In this document: positions 49,491-62,618 of the stretch, one piece after another | How the letters are laid out: each line of letters opens with the position of its first letter | Position numbering within the stretch: position 1 is the stretch's first letter | Source: Lepidurus packardi | Lineage: Eukaryota > Arthropoda > Branchiopoda > Notostraca > Triopsidae | Length of the DNA: 64,000 bases | Reading direction: 5' to 3' | Assembly (NCBI GenBank): GCA_023053545.1 | Contig: JAKZAN010000005.1 | Coordinates: 12,586,001-12,650,000, forward strand | The notes under the pieces: generated by a model | Databases searched by the model: none | Told to the model about the DNA's origin: nothing | Seen by the model: only the letters and a program-made list of their open reading frames with translations | Position numbers and translations under genes: made by a program

Positions 49491-49509
49491 TTTTACTAGA
49501 ATTTATTTC

Positions 49510-49583
49510 CTTTCTTCCCAAACCAACGCTTGGTTCGTTTGGGTTGGATTGCCTTTCTTCCCAAACCAACGCTTGGTTCGTTT
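49510..49583. repeat. pb: 31-bp exact direct repeat, each copy containing a hairpin, in the pb leader
   Basis: The 31 bases at 49510-49540 recur exactly at 49553-49583, 43 bases apart. Each contains AACCAACGCTTGGTT, a 6-bp stem with a 3-nt loop. They lie 20-93 bases upstream of the pb start codon, so they should be in the leader RNA. Another duplication, TGATGATGTGGAAGTGTTGAA, lies just beyond (about 49624-49667). Confidence 0.85.
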
Positions 49584-49856
49584 ACTGCTCGTTTTCAAAT
49601 CCTGTCAATGTCGTGCTGACTTTTGATGATGTGGAAGTGTTGAATGATGATGTGGAAGTGTTGAAATGTGTCGAAGCGTTGGATGGGTTGGTTTTAATTG
49701 GGGAGTTTTGATCGGAATTGTGAAGGTGAGAGAGTGAAAGACTCGATTCCAGGGAATCACACTGAGAACCACCAAAAAATGGGGCAAGTCTTAGTTCCGA
49801 AAAAGGACTGTCAACACTGAGAACATAGTTAACACAGTTATGGGGGAACGGACGCG

Positions 49857-49863
49857 TTATATA
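49857..49863 (-). promoter_or_regulatory. pb: TATA element, possible pb promoter
   Basis: TATATAA followed by CGCG on the minus strand lies about 370 bases upstream of the pb start codon. An Inr-like TCAGTG lies at 49820-49815, somewhat further than the usual 25-35 bases. This is the best core-promoter match near pb, though start-site data would be needed. Confidence 0.3.
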
Positions 49864-51744
49864 GAAGGTTGAGTCCTACACCTGTTGATGTATTTTGGGC
49901 ACTGGCCTTGTATTGTCTGTCGAGTCATACGCACTTCACTATACTATGTTTGCCGTAGAATAGAGGGGACCCAGCCTGACCAAGTCCAACCCATGTGCAC
50001 ATGTGGTAACGTTGTCCCTTGGCCCGATGTAGCCGAACTTACGGAGCTTTTAAGCTCCTGAACCACCAAGTGAGTCCCATTATGGCGTAGGTTGCATAGG
50101 GAAGATTTGAACGGTCTAGCACTTGAACTGTCAATACGTACAACGTAGAGTACGTAGTGGGTACAGGGTTACAAGTTGAATCGCTCCCAACACGAGGTCT
50201 TCGAAGCAGTTTACTTTGGGGTCCTTCTGTTTGGTGGAGTGGTTGTACAAGAATCGAACCGTCAAAGAGTTCCGCCGACTAGCGGCTTCGCCAATGTAAT
50301 GATGACGGACTTGGAGGTCTCACATGTATATTTCTACTGTGTCCCTTTTGGCGCTCCGCTCGGTTCTCCTAGTTCCTTCATGCCGTGTGCGTGGACTCGC
50401 TTGGGCGTTCGATTCTGCGCTTGCGGTGGCATTGGACTGCCCATTAGAGTGTACACAAACCACAAGTGTGTGTATTTCTTTTTAAGGAATGCTTTGCTTT
50501 TCCGACCCGAGATCCTTGACACTCTGGTAATCGGTACGCTATTCTTCTAAGATCACTTTTTTAACCTTTAACGGAATTCAAGAAACCAATTCCATTCTGA
50601 ATTCAGCCTGAATTCAACTTAATTGCCATTTAATTGTGTGTTTCATAGAAAAACCACCAGGGGATCTTGGGGAAGCCTCTTGAAGGTTAATATAGATCAA
50701 TTTGAAGCACTTTTCAATGTGAATTTAATTGTAATTGCCCATTCCATTTTAAGTTTCCTAGAAAAAGCACCAGGGGATCCTCGGCAAGAAGGTTAGTTTA
50801 AATGAATTCGAAACACTTTGTAGATAAATCAAAAGGAACTGGTTGGTAAGTAGTGATGCCAAGGATTTCTTAGTTCTAGAAGGTGGTTTTCGAGTTTTAG
50901 GAACACTTTTGATTAGGTTTAACAGACAGAAGTGGGAGGTTCAGTGGAATAGGATTAACACGCTTCCCGAGTGGAGGTTTTACGAAGCTTCAGGATTTCC
51001 CTCCGTTAAGTGTACAGAAGGAGAGCACAAGCACGCGACTGACGAGCCTGGAGTGAAGCGAAGTGCTTGGCTTGGTGTTGATGGCCAGGCCAATTCTTTC
51101 ATATCTAACCCCCAAAAAAAGGTGCATTTTTTTCTCTGTCTGTCTGTGTATAGTGTGGTGCGGTGTGTGAAATGCGGAGCAAGCGGCTTCGGAGCCAGTC
51201 GACGTACGTTCTCTTTCTCTCCTTACAGATGGTGCTTGCTAGCCTGTCCCCTGTCACGTGACTGGGAGCCAATGAGGGGTGAAGTTCTTTCAGAGGCCCC
51301 CGCTGTAGGATGTCCGTGAAAGGGTAACCGCGTTTGTGAGGAGAAACACTGCGGGATGCGGGAGCCAAAAGCTCGGCAGGAAACCTGTGAGCGAGCAAAA
51401 AGCAGAATAGTGCCCAGTGTTTTTGGGGGAGGGATATCGGACTTTAAAGAAAAAAATGAAAAGTTCGTTTTCACTTTTTTTTATTTCCCCAATTTTATTT
51501 TTATTTGTATTCCTAAAGCTTCTGCATTTTCCAAGCTTCCCGCTTTCTAACTAAGGGTCTGGGTCGGGAAAATCGGTCTACGTTTCGCTATTGGTTGTAA
51601 AAAGTAATCGAATCTTTTTTATGACCTTCACTCTTGATTAAAAACGCACCACAGGTGTTAACTGCCTGCCGTTTTCCAATAATCACACACACCCAGCCTT
51701 TCTTTCCTTTTCTTCAATGTGAAATAGAAGTGTGAATTTCGGAT

Positions 51745-51905
51745 TTAACATAGTATTAATAATAGTAATAAAATAATTATTAGAATACTAATAAAACATA
51801 ATAAAATAATATGAAATAAATAATAAAATAAATAATAAAAGATAATAAAATAAATAATAAAATAAATAATAAATAATAAAAGATAATAAAATAATACTAA
51901 AATAA
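51745..51905. repeat. AATAA/ATAATA simple repeat
   Basis: A long interrupted run of AATAAAATA-type units. It may have grown from an A-rich tail but no element is attached. Confidence 0.85.
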
Positions 51906-53854
51906 TATTGAAATAATTGGAATGACACTAACGATAATGAGAGAAAATAGGAGGAGGAGAGGAGGAAACAGAATAATTTCTTAAAAAAATAAATAAAAAT
52001 ATTAAGAAAATAAGAAGAAAATATAAAAAATAATGGTAATAATAGTAATGATAAGTAGAAGAAGAAGGGGAGGGAGAAGGAGAAGAATTTTTAAAAAGTA
52101 AATAAAAAAACAGTTGGAAAGAATTGACATTTGGGGTGAAGGTTTTATGGATGGATGTGTTTTTATTCTATGTTATGTGTTTATGGGGGTACGGGTGTCT
52201 GGCCCTCTTTTTCCGGCGAACGGGAAGCAGAAGTTCATTGTTGAAACTCGGTGCTCCGTAAAGCTGACGACAGTCGTGCTGCTAGTGCACTGTGCACCAC
52301 GTAATAGCGCATTACACCCAGCACAACACAACGCAACGCACACACAGCGTAGATACCCCGAACTGAGCGTATATATACCTCATCCATCATGTTACGAAGT
52401 AGTAAACTTCCCCTTTTCGGAACTGCGTGTGAAACAATCACAAAGATTTTCAAACTATATATCCTTTTTGAAACAATCCATTTTCTTGCTTTCGAAAAAC
52501 CGTTAGACGCTCTCAACGGTACTTGGATTTAGTTAGGCAATACTTATTCGTTCAAGGGTTTGTTTGTGGTAACTTTGTTAGTTGCAGTTGGAGTTGGACT
52601 TTGGTTATAGTTATACCGTTTAGCAAAGGGTAGTAGGCTTGATGGAATGTATAGTTAAGGTAATATCGTTAATAGAGGGTGTTAGTCGGTCTAGTTTGCG
52701 AACAATAGACGGGCAATACTTTCCCATTTGGGTACTCCTGTTTTTATTAGAAATGAATGTTTAGAACGTCGATGTTTAGGGTAAGAATTTGGTTGCTAAT
52801 TCTAGAAAAAAATATTTAAGGTAATAAGTAAGATATCAAGGAAAGTTCTTGTAGAGGCGGAGGGGGAAGTAGGAGGAAGAGGGGGTTTTAGCGAGCGAAG
52901 GGCAAAGGGTGACAAAACGCATAGGGATTGTCAACTGCCCCATAAAACTTATCCGATAGGAGCGGTTACGAGCCAACATAAAAATCATATGTCCTCATAA
53001 CTCGTGGTTGCCGTCCCTATTCTCCCTGCACTCCTTTGGCGTTCTCCCACACAACCTCACCCGTGTTAACCCTTGCGGCGGCGGGGTTCGGCCATACCGA
53101 AAATCTCGGACGGCAAACGTCTGACAGCACCAAGTCGGCCGAGAGGAAGATGGACCAACGCAAGCCAAAAACTCACCCCAGAAAGACAAGGTGGTATATA
53201 AAAGGGCCCAGAAACGTTATAGAATTAAGTACCCAGAGCCCCAAAAAGAGAAGGAAACCCCGCCAGAAGCCGAAGGAAATGGCAATTTATAGAACACATT
53301 GGACATGTCGTCCGTTTGGTACTTTCTAACCTTGTCATCCCTCTTTCTCTCATTGCCTGCAGGCGATCTTTGGGGTGGATCAGTGCAGAGCCAGTGTAGA
53401 AATCCGCAGTTATTTGGGGTAAAATATATTATAGTTATGCTCGCAAAAGTTGGAAGACAAGCTTTTTACCCAAAAGGGTCCAAGGGGTTTTTATGAGGGA
53501 CGCTGGTTAGCCGCGATTTGGGAGCTGGGGTCAAAGGTTCTCTCTATATTTTACTTCTTTTGGGGGACCGATAGGAAAGAGGAAGGGAGGGAAGCCATGT
53601 TCGCCCGCGGGGCACAGCAGCATTGTGAGGGCACCAAAGTTGGTAAGGGAAAAAGCGAGCTGGGGTTTTAAGTCGAGGGAATCGACCAAGACAGGGGATA
53701 ACCTATGACCCCGCAGAGATCTGCTTTCGACGATTACATGGCTGTATTTTTCCCCGGTCTCCTTTTTTGACCTCCGCGACAGGACTTTTTCGCTGTTTGA
53801 GAGTAATAATTCCTGTTAACGGAGAATTTCTTTCCAATTTCTTCTTTCGAAAAT

Positions 53855-53884
53855 TTCGTAGAAATTTCTTCGAATTTCTACGAA
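53855..53884. repeat. 11-bp perfect hairpin, 8-nt loop
   Basis: TTCGTAGAAAT and ATTTCTACGAA are exact complements around TTCTTCGA. Related TTTCTTTC-type phrases surround it. Confidence 0.65.
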
Positions 53885-55319
53885 TTTCTTTCGGGAATTT
53901 TTCTTTTTTTTTAAAGAAGGCTTGAATAGCGAAAGAAACGGGAGTTGTGGGTTGGAATAGCTTGTGTTCGTGGGCAATTTGTACAGTATCATACCATGTT
54001 TAGCCAATCTGGAACGTTTTTCTCGAACTCTTCGTTTCTTTTGAAAGAAATTGGTGAAAAACAATAAAAAAAAGCAACAGAGCAAGAAATCGCATTTCTG
54101 CCAAATGCTATTGACGTTGAACATAGGATATGATGTGTTGTTGTCTTTTCCCTGTTTAAACCTTGTGGTCCGCCTCGGTAGGTCGGGTACATTTAACTTC
54201 CAGGGACCCCCAAAAAAGCGAGTTGGATTCGCCGATGGCATGTAAACGGGTAGTTACCGTGATTGAGGAGTGGCTCGCAAGGTTCCCCCATGTTGCAGCA
54301 ACAAGCCACCCGCCACCCTCGGAATCCTTGAAAAGTAGGTACTGTACATGTTACCTACGGTATAGGAAAACAAAAGAAAGAAACGTCGAGTTGCGAGTCC
54401 AATATTGACATCAACAATAGGCCGTGTCTGTTGCTTGCTCCCCTTTGTGTTCTCTTGCCTTCTTTCCGTTCCTATATAACGAAGGACAAGTGGAACTGAA
54501 CTGTTGTCTATACCGACATGGCTTAATGGGTAAAAAAAATATATATATAAATAAATATAAGAAATTCAATATAAGAGATAAATATAAATAAATATAAGAA
54601 ATCAAATAAATATTGGTGAAAAAATGAAATAAAATGCAACTGGGCCTCCATGCTTTGTGTATGAAGCCATTTTGGGAATGCGAAAGGGAAATGGGAGGTG
54701 AGACAAAAAATGGACGTGGACATATGAAGTTTTGGCTCGTTAAGGGGCCAAATCGTAGTTATAGGGAGGATTCGGGAAGAGTTCTTGATAAAAAATAAAT
54801 AGTAAAAAAAATGAAAAATTAACGTATTGCTTTCGTACGGTTCAGAGAAGAGAAGGACTATTAGTGAAACAAGAAAAGTTAATGGATTTGGTTCCAGTTT
54901 GCCATCACTCCATTAACAGAGCGAGAGAGGGTTTCTGAGAACATATGATTTAAAAAATATATTTTTTTAGGTGTTTAATTGTGTTTTGAGGAGTTTGGAA
55001 ACCAATGATGGTTGTTCGGGCCATTCTTTTGTTTGGGTGCTGACCTGATTTTTTTTTACACATTTCGACGCCCATTCATCATTAATCTTGGTGCACAATT
55101 TTTTCTGAGAGCTTTTTTTCGGGGGGCATTGGAATCTTTGAATCTAGTTGGAGGTAGTAAGAGGTTTTGGGACCCTTGTAAACTGTCGTAAAGACGATGA
55201 AGTGTACTTGTAACTCCGTAATGATGTTTTTGTTACGATTAGGGGGGAGAGCCCTTGATCGCTATACTGATCGGACCTGAAAACCTTCGATAGGTTCCCA
55301 AAGGCGTCCACTAAAACAT

Positions 55320-55720
55320 ACTTAACTACCCAGGAATAGCCGACTCGAGTAAAAGGTAAAGCAAGCCGGAGTAACGCTACGAGTTGCGGGTCCCTTTTGG
55401 TCTACCTTCCAGTTTTCATTATTGGGGCGCGCGACCCTTGAGGAGGCCACCCCGGAGTAGCGCTACAAATCCGGGCTCTGTCCTTCCAGCGGGGAAAACG
55501 TCGGTGAAGGAAAGCCTTCTCCGGAATGGCGAGCGAGTGAAGGAACGGGACTCGTAGCGCTGCCGCGCTACGAATCACGGGAGCGAAACATTCGTCTGTC
55601 AATTGAAGGATGTTATGTGCTTTGTTCCTGGAGTCCGATCGCCTTGGCGAAGGTAGACCGGAGTAGTGGTAAGAGCTCCGGCCTGAAACTAACGGGAAAT
55701 ACCGTCGGTGGAATTCTTAT
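55320..55720. repeat. GC-rich cluster of inverted repeats with tRNA-like boxes; possible SINE or MITE
   Basis: GGTCTACCTT (55399-55408) is matched inversely by AAGGTAGACC (55650-55659). Inside, TCGTAGCGC-TGCC-GCGCTACGA (55552-55573) is a perfect hairpin, and GTAGCGCTAC-type palindromes recur. Just outside, AGTAGTGGTAAGAGC resembles a tRNA A box, with GGTGGAATTC further on where a B box might be. The segment is clearly GC-richer than its surroundings. The element class is inference. Confidence 0.4.
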
Positions 55721-56539
55721 GGAAAGAAAAAGTATTACTTTTTTATCGTAACAAACGCAATTAAAGGGAGCACCGTGGGATTTTAAGGGTGAACTTTTTT
55801 TGTTAAAGAAAGTAAAGCTTAGGTTATAGAAATTCTTAGGTTTTTTAAGCCCTAATTAGCTTGTCGGGGATAATGTATTTTGGCTGAGAGCAAATGGGTT
55901 AGAATTATTAAGTAATAAAGCACAAAATAGAGCATAAACCTTATAGGACTTGGGGGAATTGTTTATAGGAGGTTCCAGACTAGAAACGAAGGTATAATAT
56001 GATTACCCGTTTTTTGGGGGAAACTGCTTTGATGTCATTATTATTGTGCATGGCGGCAACAAACGGTGATATGGAATGACGATTCTCTTAATTTTCAGGG
56101 TTTTAGTTGGCGACGCTAAAGTTCATTTCAACAAGGCCAGTCGGCATGAAAGGCAATGATTTCTCATTAACGGTGCACCTTAACATGAGTTTAGCGTGTT
56201 TTGTTGGAGCTAAGAGTTGAGCCAATAGAATTGACTGTACCCCACACAGGTGTTGTGACTCTCCCCCCCCCCAAACATTTCAGAGGTTTGAATGGGATTT
56301 ACTGTAACTGGACGAAATTAAGCTTAACGATGACTGTAATTAAAGGTTAGCATCTAAAACCGCGACGGGGCAATGATTGTTATATCTTATGTGTTTACGC
56401 TATTTTATCTTAATCTCCATAAATAGGTAGTTAATTTAAATTAGCTTGTTGATATCTTAAGCCTTACAAATTTTAAAATTTAGTCTAAACACACTGTCAA
56501 ACCATTTTCGGTTAGAAAACAGAGGAAGGCCACGGTGGT

Positions 56540-56640
56540 GATGACGTCACCTTCGCCACGCGGTTCCGGTTCATTCCTATGGGGCGCACGAACTTGACCG
56601 TTAGGAACGGCGCGCGAAACCTAGTTTTCAAATCTTGAAG
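56540..56640 (+). repeat. Dispersed repeat, copy 1
   Basis: Begins GATGACGTCAC and ends near GCGCGCGAAACC plus an AT-rich tail. Shared with copy 2 at 60292 are the CRE-like palindrome TGACGTCA, CGGT-CC-GTTC, GGGCGC, GACCGTTAGG (or GACGGTTAGG) and GCGCGCGAAA. Copies are diverged. Class unknown. Confidence 0.6.
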
Positions 56641-58622
56641 ATGTATTGGACCACACGGTCATTAATGGAGTGCAGGGATTTACTGTTATATTATATGTTC
56701 ATGCTATTTATACTAGTGTGTAAACTGCGGTTAAGATTGCCTTTAATTACACAACTTCTTTATATCTCCGTAATCTATTGATTTGGACAATAAACAGGAA
56801 ATCGAAGCACGTTTCAATGTTTTTAGGTTAGGAAAAGTGTATGTGATTAAAATGTAGCGAGTCGTTACTAATAGTTCGCGGAGGATGTTGATTAACCTAT
56901 TGCCTATTTTGAGTAATGGAGTTCCATATCCGGTCGGCGACTGGTACATAATTTCGATCTGTCAGATAGCTATTTATTACGTTTTATTTTTTATGTATAT
57001 GTTTCTTTTATTTATAAAGGAAGTTCCTATCATTTGGATAATGTTTATTTTTTCTGGACAGACGCAAAGACAGCTTTGAGAATTATCCAGCAAAAAACTC
57101 GGATACCTTTTCTTTGAAGGCAGTTTAGGGTTCTTTAGACTTTCTGTTGTTTAGGGATTTAGGAATTTTTAAGAGGCTAGACTTTTTTTCGTTTGGTTTG
57201 GCTTGGGAAATCCCATTAATCTATGTAGTTGCAAATGTGTGGCGGTGTGACTGTTTGTCTGGGAAAATCGGGTTGATGGAATTGAAGAATTACCTTGGCA
57301 GTTGTTGCCTTATAATTTGGCTAGCGCTGGTTTTTATACATTTTATTCGTTGCAATCCAAGTGACACACTGAAAAAAAGAACTACCATTAATCAAGGCCT
57401 TTTCTGCGTTGAGTATTGTTTTATGCACGGGATAATATATATGTACCATGTAGTGAAACTTATTTTTTATTGCAGAGGGGTAATGAAAGTACGTGAGGCC
57501 CAAATTTTTTTTACCATCTCTCTTTTTTATAGGTCTGCGCTAAGGAATATGTTGAGCAGAATGATTCTTGAGACAAAAAAAGGGAAAAAAACAGGTAATG
57601 AATGTTTCGGGAAGGAGGTGCCCTTGTTCATTTGTCATTTTTGGGTGGGATGATAAGGACCTTTCATGGTTTTGAGTTTTTAGCTTTGCTTAAAACTCTG
57701 AAACAATACTGAATCATATAGAACTTGCAACTCATCCAAAAAAATGAGTAATGACCAATCCCTTTCTTTTTGCCGCCCCAAAAACTGCTCATTTGTCCTT
57801 TTTTCTGCATTCTTAGATTCGGGGACTTTTCTAATCGAATCTTTAAACTTACCATAGTTCCCGGAATTCTAAGAAAGTTTAAATTCTCTTGATGCAATTG
57901 GATTCAATTGGATGCAAATGTTCTTTGTTATAAAGCAAATTATTCCTGAATTTTCTGTGGGTATTTTACATTCATTTAAGCTCTTATTTGACATGAGATC
58001 ACTGCCGGCCTGCGGAAGTAAAAATGGCGGAACGCGCTGGATAGGGACGCTCTCGGTTTGGCGCCTTTTCGCCCAAAACGAACAAAAGCCAGCCGCCATA
58101 TCGCCCGGGGCAGCTTCCGCCGGGACTGCTGCATTACCTTCAACAAAGTTACCTCGCGTTCCTTTAGATTCTAAATTAAAAAATGGATTAAGGTAATGTG
58201 GACATTTCCAGGGGATTATAGAAATAATAGAAAGTAAGGGTTTGACAAAATAAAGGGAATTTAAACTGTTTCCATTTTAAATTTGCTTACATTTTAAATT
58301 TGTTTACATTTTAAGAGTAGAAATGTAGAAACCAAGTTTAGAAATGTTTTCTAATTTTATAATATTTTTGGAATTAGATTTGGTATCGATGGATTTGAAT
58401 TATGGGTATTCTATTAAAAAGCGTAAAGCATTTTTTCATTTTTTTCTGGTTAAAGCAAGTTGTGTTGGTGCTTGAAAATTCTTATTAAAAGAATTAATAA
58501 AAGTTCTGCTTAACGCCCCTGAACTCGACTTAAAAACAGAATCTGAATCGGACGATGACACGCGCGTGATGAACGACTTGCTGGGGGCTTTATATACTGT
58601 AGATATATACCGGAACGCGTAA

Positions 58623-58641
58623 TCTTTTTTTTTTTTTTTTC
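58623..58641. repeat. Poly-T run
   Basis: A T run of about 18 bases followed by CCTTTAAG. Nothing else recognised nearby. Confidence 0.6.
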
Positions 58642-60291
58642 CTTTAAGAAAAGCTGGGAAAGCGTCGCCATAGTATATATAGCTCGTGTCGTGCAGGGAT
58701 TAAAACTTAGCATGGTGCCATCGAGGATGCTGCAAATTCATTAGTCATAGTTACGAGGAGACTTTACAAGTGGCCGTCGCACAATGATAAATGTTGGGAA
58801 GTCAGCCTTGACACTTTCTCTCGAACACATGCTTTATTTTCCTTAATCAAAACTTACACAACCTTCCTTCCACACTGGCAAAAACATCTTCATTAGAACC
58901 AATTTCTTACAATTGCTTACATTCCCCAAACCCAACCTCTAACTCTACGTCGTCAAACGCAAGTTTGAATTTGAAAAAAAGCCGTTGGAAGTGAGAACGT
59001 TAGCACCGCTCAGAAATTGACTCTTTTCCCTCATAGATTTTCTTTCTAGGAGAATTTAAAGTACTCTTAACGCTACAGAATCTTCGAATAAAGAAAAACC
59101 AACCGTTTTTGTACACTTGTTTTTTTTATTTCTTTTCAAAAAGCTTAGAGACAATCCACTGGAAACTGGAGTTAGAGCCGAGCCGAGCCCTACCGGCGAG
59201 CTCAAGAGCTAAAACAAAATGGCTGCGTTGAGCGACAAGGCATCACAGACCAACAACAACAGCGGACAATCGCTTGGCTTGGGCTTTGCCTGTTATGATA
59301 TGCATGCTCACATGTGATGTGTGCAATGTGCTTATAGTTGGAGGAGGAGGAAGGGGGAAAAAAAGAGGGATGGATTTTTGGTTCTTTTATTTATTCAAAT
59401 AAGATAGGCTTCCCTTCCACCCTTTTTCATTTTTTTCCCTTCCTTTTTTTTCTTATTATGGGCTTTTGTCTCTTAGCTTTGGTTTTGGGGGGTGTTTTTC
59501 TTCTCTACTTGTTTCTTCTCGTTCTTTCTTTCACTCTGCCTTGCACGTTTTTATTACCGCAGAAGAGACCAGGACATAAAAAGACGCGGGAAACGGAGAT
59601 GAAAACTTGCCTCCCCCTGAAATTTACGAGTTTTTTTTTCTTTATTTTTTTCTCCGCTTCCAAACAATATTTTGAATTTTTCTTTTTCATGCGTTTATCT
59701 TCCAAACCAAAAGAACTAGAACCCAAAACCGGAAGACAGGAAAGCATCAGCTTGCAAACTTAACTGTCCTGCAACCAGTCCTGTAGCTTGAGAGGCTTCC
59801 TGATAAGGGATTTTTCCCTCTTGGCCTATGGCGTGTGAAGTTTTAACATTTTGGTGGTTTTAATTTACTTTCGCCTTTCGATTGGCTTTCACGGAATAAT
59901 TACAATAGGAATCGATGCTAACGTTATTTGTGACTTTGGTTCTTTAAATTCACGCTTAAATCGCGGAATTATTTAAATTTTCATTGGATTTCCAGATTCT
60001 TTCGGATGAAAATTCTTGGGATTTTTAAAAATCGACTCAGTTCACATTCCAAGTCTAGCTTTTGAAATGAGTGGACATTTACTGCTTTACTGCGCCAATA
60101 GAAAATTCAATAAATTAATTTTAAGATAATGAAATTAATGTAATATGTAAAAGTTGCTTCTGAATTAACCAAAATATTCGTTAAAGAAATCCCTCTCTGT
60201 GAATTAAGAATTTGTCCAATTTGTCTCTAAGCATAACCCTTAGATGTTAAATCTAAGCCCATAAAGAAATGAATGATTGGCAATACATTTC

Positions 60292-60390
60292 GATGACGTC
60301 ACTTTTACCTTCCTGGCGGTCCAGTTCTTATGGGCGCCCAGTGACGGTTAGGCACAGCGCGCGAAAAATGAGATTTGAATTTTTGGATCC
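60292..60390 (+). repeat. Dispersed repeat, copy 2
   Basis: Collinear with the copy at 56540 in the same orientation: GATGACGTCAC, GGCGGTCCAGTTC, GGGCGCC, GACGGTTAGG and GCGCGCGAAA in order. No target-site duplication or terminal inverted repeat is obvious. Confidence 0.6.
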
Positions 60391-62618
60391 CACAAGGAAG
60401 ATTTATGAGGCGCACATGATTAATTAAAGGATAAGGGAATTTCTTTTTGTGTCTTTTTATGAAATCAGACAAGGAGGGGGTGTTTTTCTGTTTTTTCCCT
60501 CCTGGTTCCTGCATAACAGCGTGATATAAAATAAACCCCCCGGAAAACTGAGCAAGGGGAAGAAGATACAAGCACGGAAAGGCATCTCTAGTTAAAAAGA
60601 ATGGACTGGAGTGCGCCGGTTCTATCGCGTGTTGCATATGCAAAGTGTATAGCAAGCTGGCGCTTGATGGGGATCATGTGGAGGGAACAACCGATTGCTG
60701 GAGGAAGCCTGGCGATACCGCCAGGGCAGTCTGGCGTGGGCAGAGTGCCAGGAATACGGAATCGCTCTGAAATCGAAAGTCTTTGGAGAGCGAACCCCCT
60801 CCTTTTTGCCTCCCTTGACTTACTTGGCATTTTAAAGTTTTCCATTGGGCGAATAAAGAAACTTTTGCCTCTTGAACCCTGTGCAGGTCTTGCTTGACAA
60901 CAATGGAAGAAAAAAGGGGACAGACTCCATGCATAGCATGCATGTCATCTTGTCGCTATGGCAGTCTCATGCTAAAACTGGGAAAGTGATAACAGAATTC
61001 ATTAACTTGGCTCTTTTAAACCCAAAGATGAAAACAGAATCCTGGGGATGAGTTGGGGACGTAGTGCGTAGGTGTCCAACTGGCGAAATGAACCCATGTT
61101 GGAGAAATGAGGTGAGAGGTTTTGGGAGGAAAGATGACCTGATGGATGATTGTTGGGATAAAAAGGGGTTAATTTGTGGAAGTTGTTATAAATGACACTG
61201 GAGATGAATCACTGGCCTCAATGACGCTGGAGCAGACCGCCTTCTAATCGCCCATGATCAAATGAATTAATACAAGGGCTTCTGTGTCCTTCAATCCTTT
61301 ATCATTGCTTCTTTTGGTTTACTTGGATTATTTTCTGGGAATTTATAGATTTCTTGTTTCAAAAGATATTCAATTTTCTTGGAATTATTAGCTTCTAATT
61401 GTAACCTCAGGTGTTAAATTTCGTAGATTTAAATTAATGTACATAATAAAGAAATGAACTATTTTGAAGTAATTGATTTTCTTGGTTTCTTATCAGTTCT
61501 ATTTTTTAAATTAATAGTGGTGTATACCACTAATAGTAATAGTAATAGTGGTGTATTATGAGCCTGTTGCCAAAGTTTGTTATTAAAATGGACATTTAAG
61601 GTCGGTTTAAGATCGGATGAGAATTAGATTTTCTAGATTTAAAGCAGTTGAGTTATAAAGAAAGTCGAAGAAAATTTTATACGATTTTTTAAAATTATAT
61701 TTAAATTTATATAGAGAAAGAGACTAAATAAAACGAAAAAAATAAAACAGTAAAGAAACGGTACAGGATGCTTTACAGTCAACAATGAATTATTTCAAAT
61801 CAAACAAATTTCACTTTCAAACAAAAACCGTTGCTTCTAATAGATTCCATGATGATAGGAATTATTTCAATCCTGGTTCAGTTGGCATTGATGTATTATC
61901 ATTAACTATAGAAAATTCTACAATTTAGTATTATTTTTAGCTGTTTTGAGGGGGTATTAAGACCGGATATTAATATTAATTAAACCGGTTACGAGTTTTC
62001 CGGGTAAACGTTCGATTTTATAGCCAGTTCTGACAAGAAACACCATCTAGGGATAAACCTCGGTAGCTTATACCACGCGCGAGGCGTGCTCTGGGCTGCG
62101 TCCTATGCGCCTAAAGGGTGGAGTGTTACCTTGGATTAGCAGACATACACACAGCAGACGGTCCTGTGTTTTGATTTTTGTTGTGCTACCGTGTCGGGCT
62201 CTTGGCACCCTGTGCTAATTCCGAGTCTTTCTCAAATGGCGTAACATGAAGCAAAACTGTGCCGAACTTCCTTAGAAGAGCCTAAGAATCTGAAAGTCCT
62301 TTTAAAACTTCTCTACCTTTTATGTGAACCCTAAAATCCAGTCACGCCACGTCAGTATTTGAAACAAAACGTTGTGTTTGCCTCGTGTAATCTCTCACTC
62401 AAGTCTCTCTTAAGTTATACCTTGCTTTCTGGTATGGTTTAATTGGCTCGAGCCCGAAATAAATTCGTGGAAATTATTTGGTAAATTGCCAAGGCCGTCT
62501 TTCCAGCGTTGTCAAGGTAAACATCAGTGATCTTGGCTTCAGGTACAATCTAAAACCATTTACTTACCTTCATTTCGTGTACCTTGACTTAGGCATCTGC
62601 TTTTGCCCCACCTGGCAG

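Larger units (their letters stand above)
49864..62618. other. Noncoding region upstream of pb (12.8 kb)
   Basis: No gene supported. No homeobox or other recognisable domain is visible, so Hox3/zen is not in this interval. It contains an ATAAA-type repeat (51745-51905), an ATAA-rich run (54538-54612), a GC-rich inverted-repeat cluster (55320-55720), two copies of a CRE-bearing repeat (56540 and 60292) and a short hairpin (53855-53884). The 168-residue open frame near 57150 starts from a non-ATG codon and is judged accidental. Confidence 0.6.

Noticed and set aside
50230-50290. GGTTCGATTCT on the minus strand as a tRNA T arm
   Set aside because: The stem does not form and no consistent cloverleaf could be drawn.
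57147-57653. 168-residue open frame on the plus strand
   Set aside because: It needs a TTG start, overlaps an antisense frame and has no recognisable domain.
37763-62618. Hox3/zen homeobox or mir-10/mir-993-type microRNA in the pb intron or upstream region
   Set aside because: I looked for WFQNRR-type coding and for the ACCCTGTAGATCCGAA-type seed and found neither on either strand. A by-eye search cannot exclude diverged forms.
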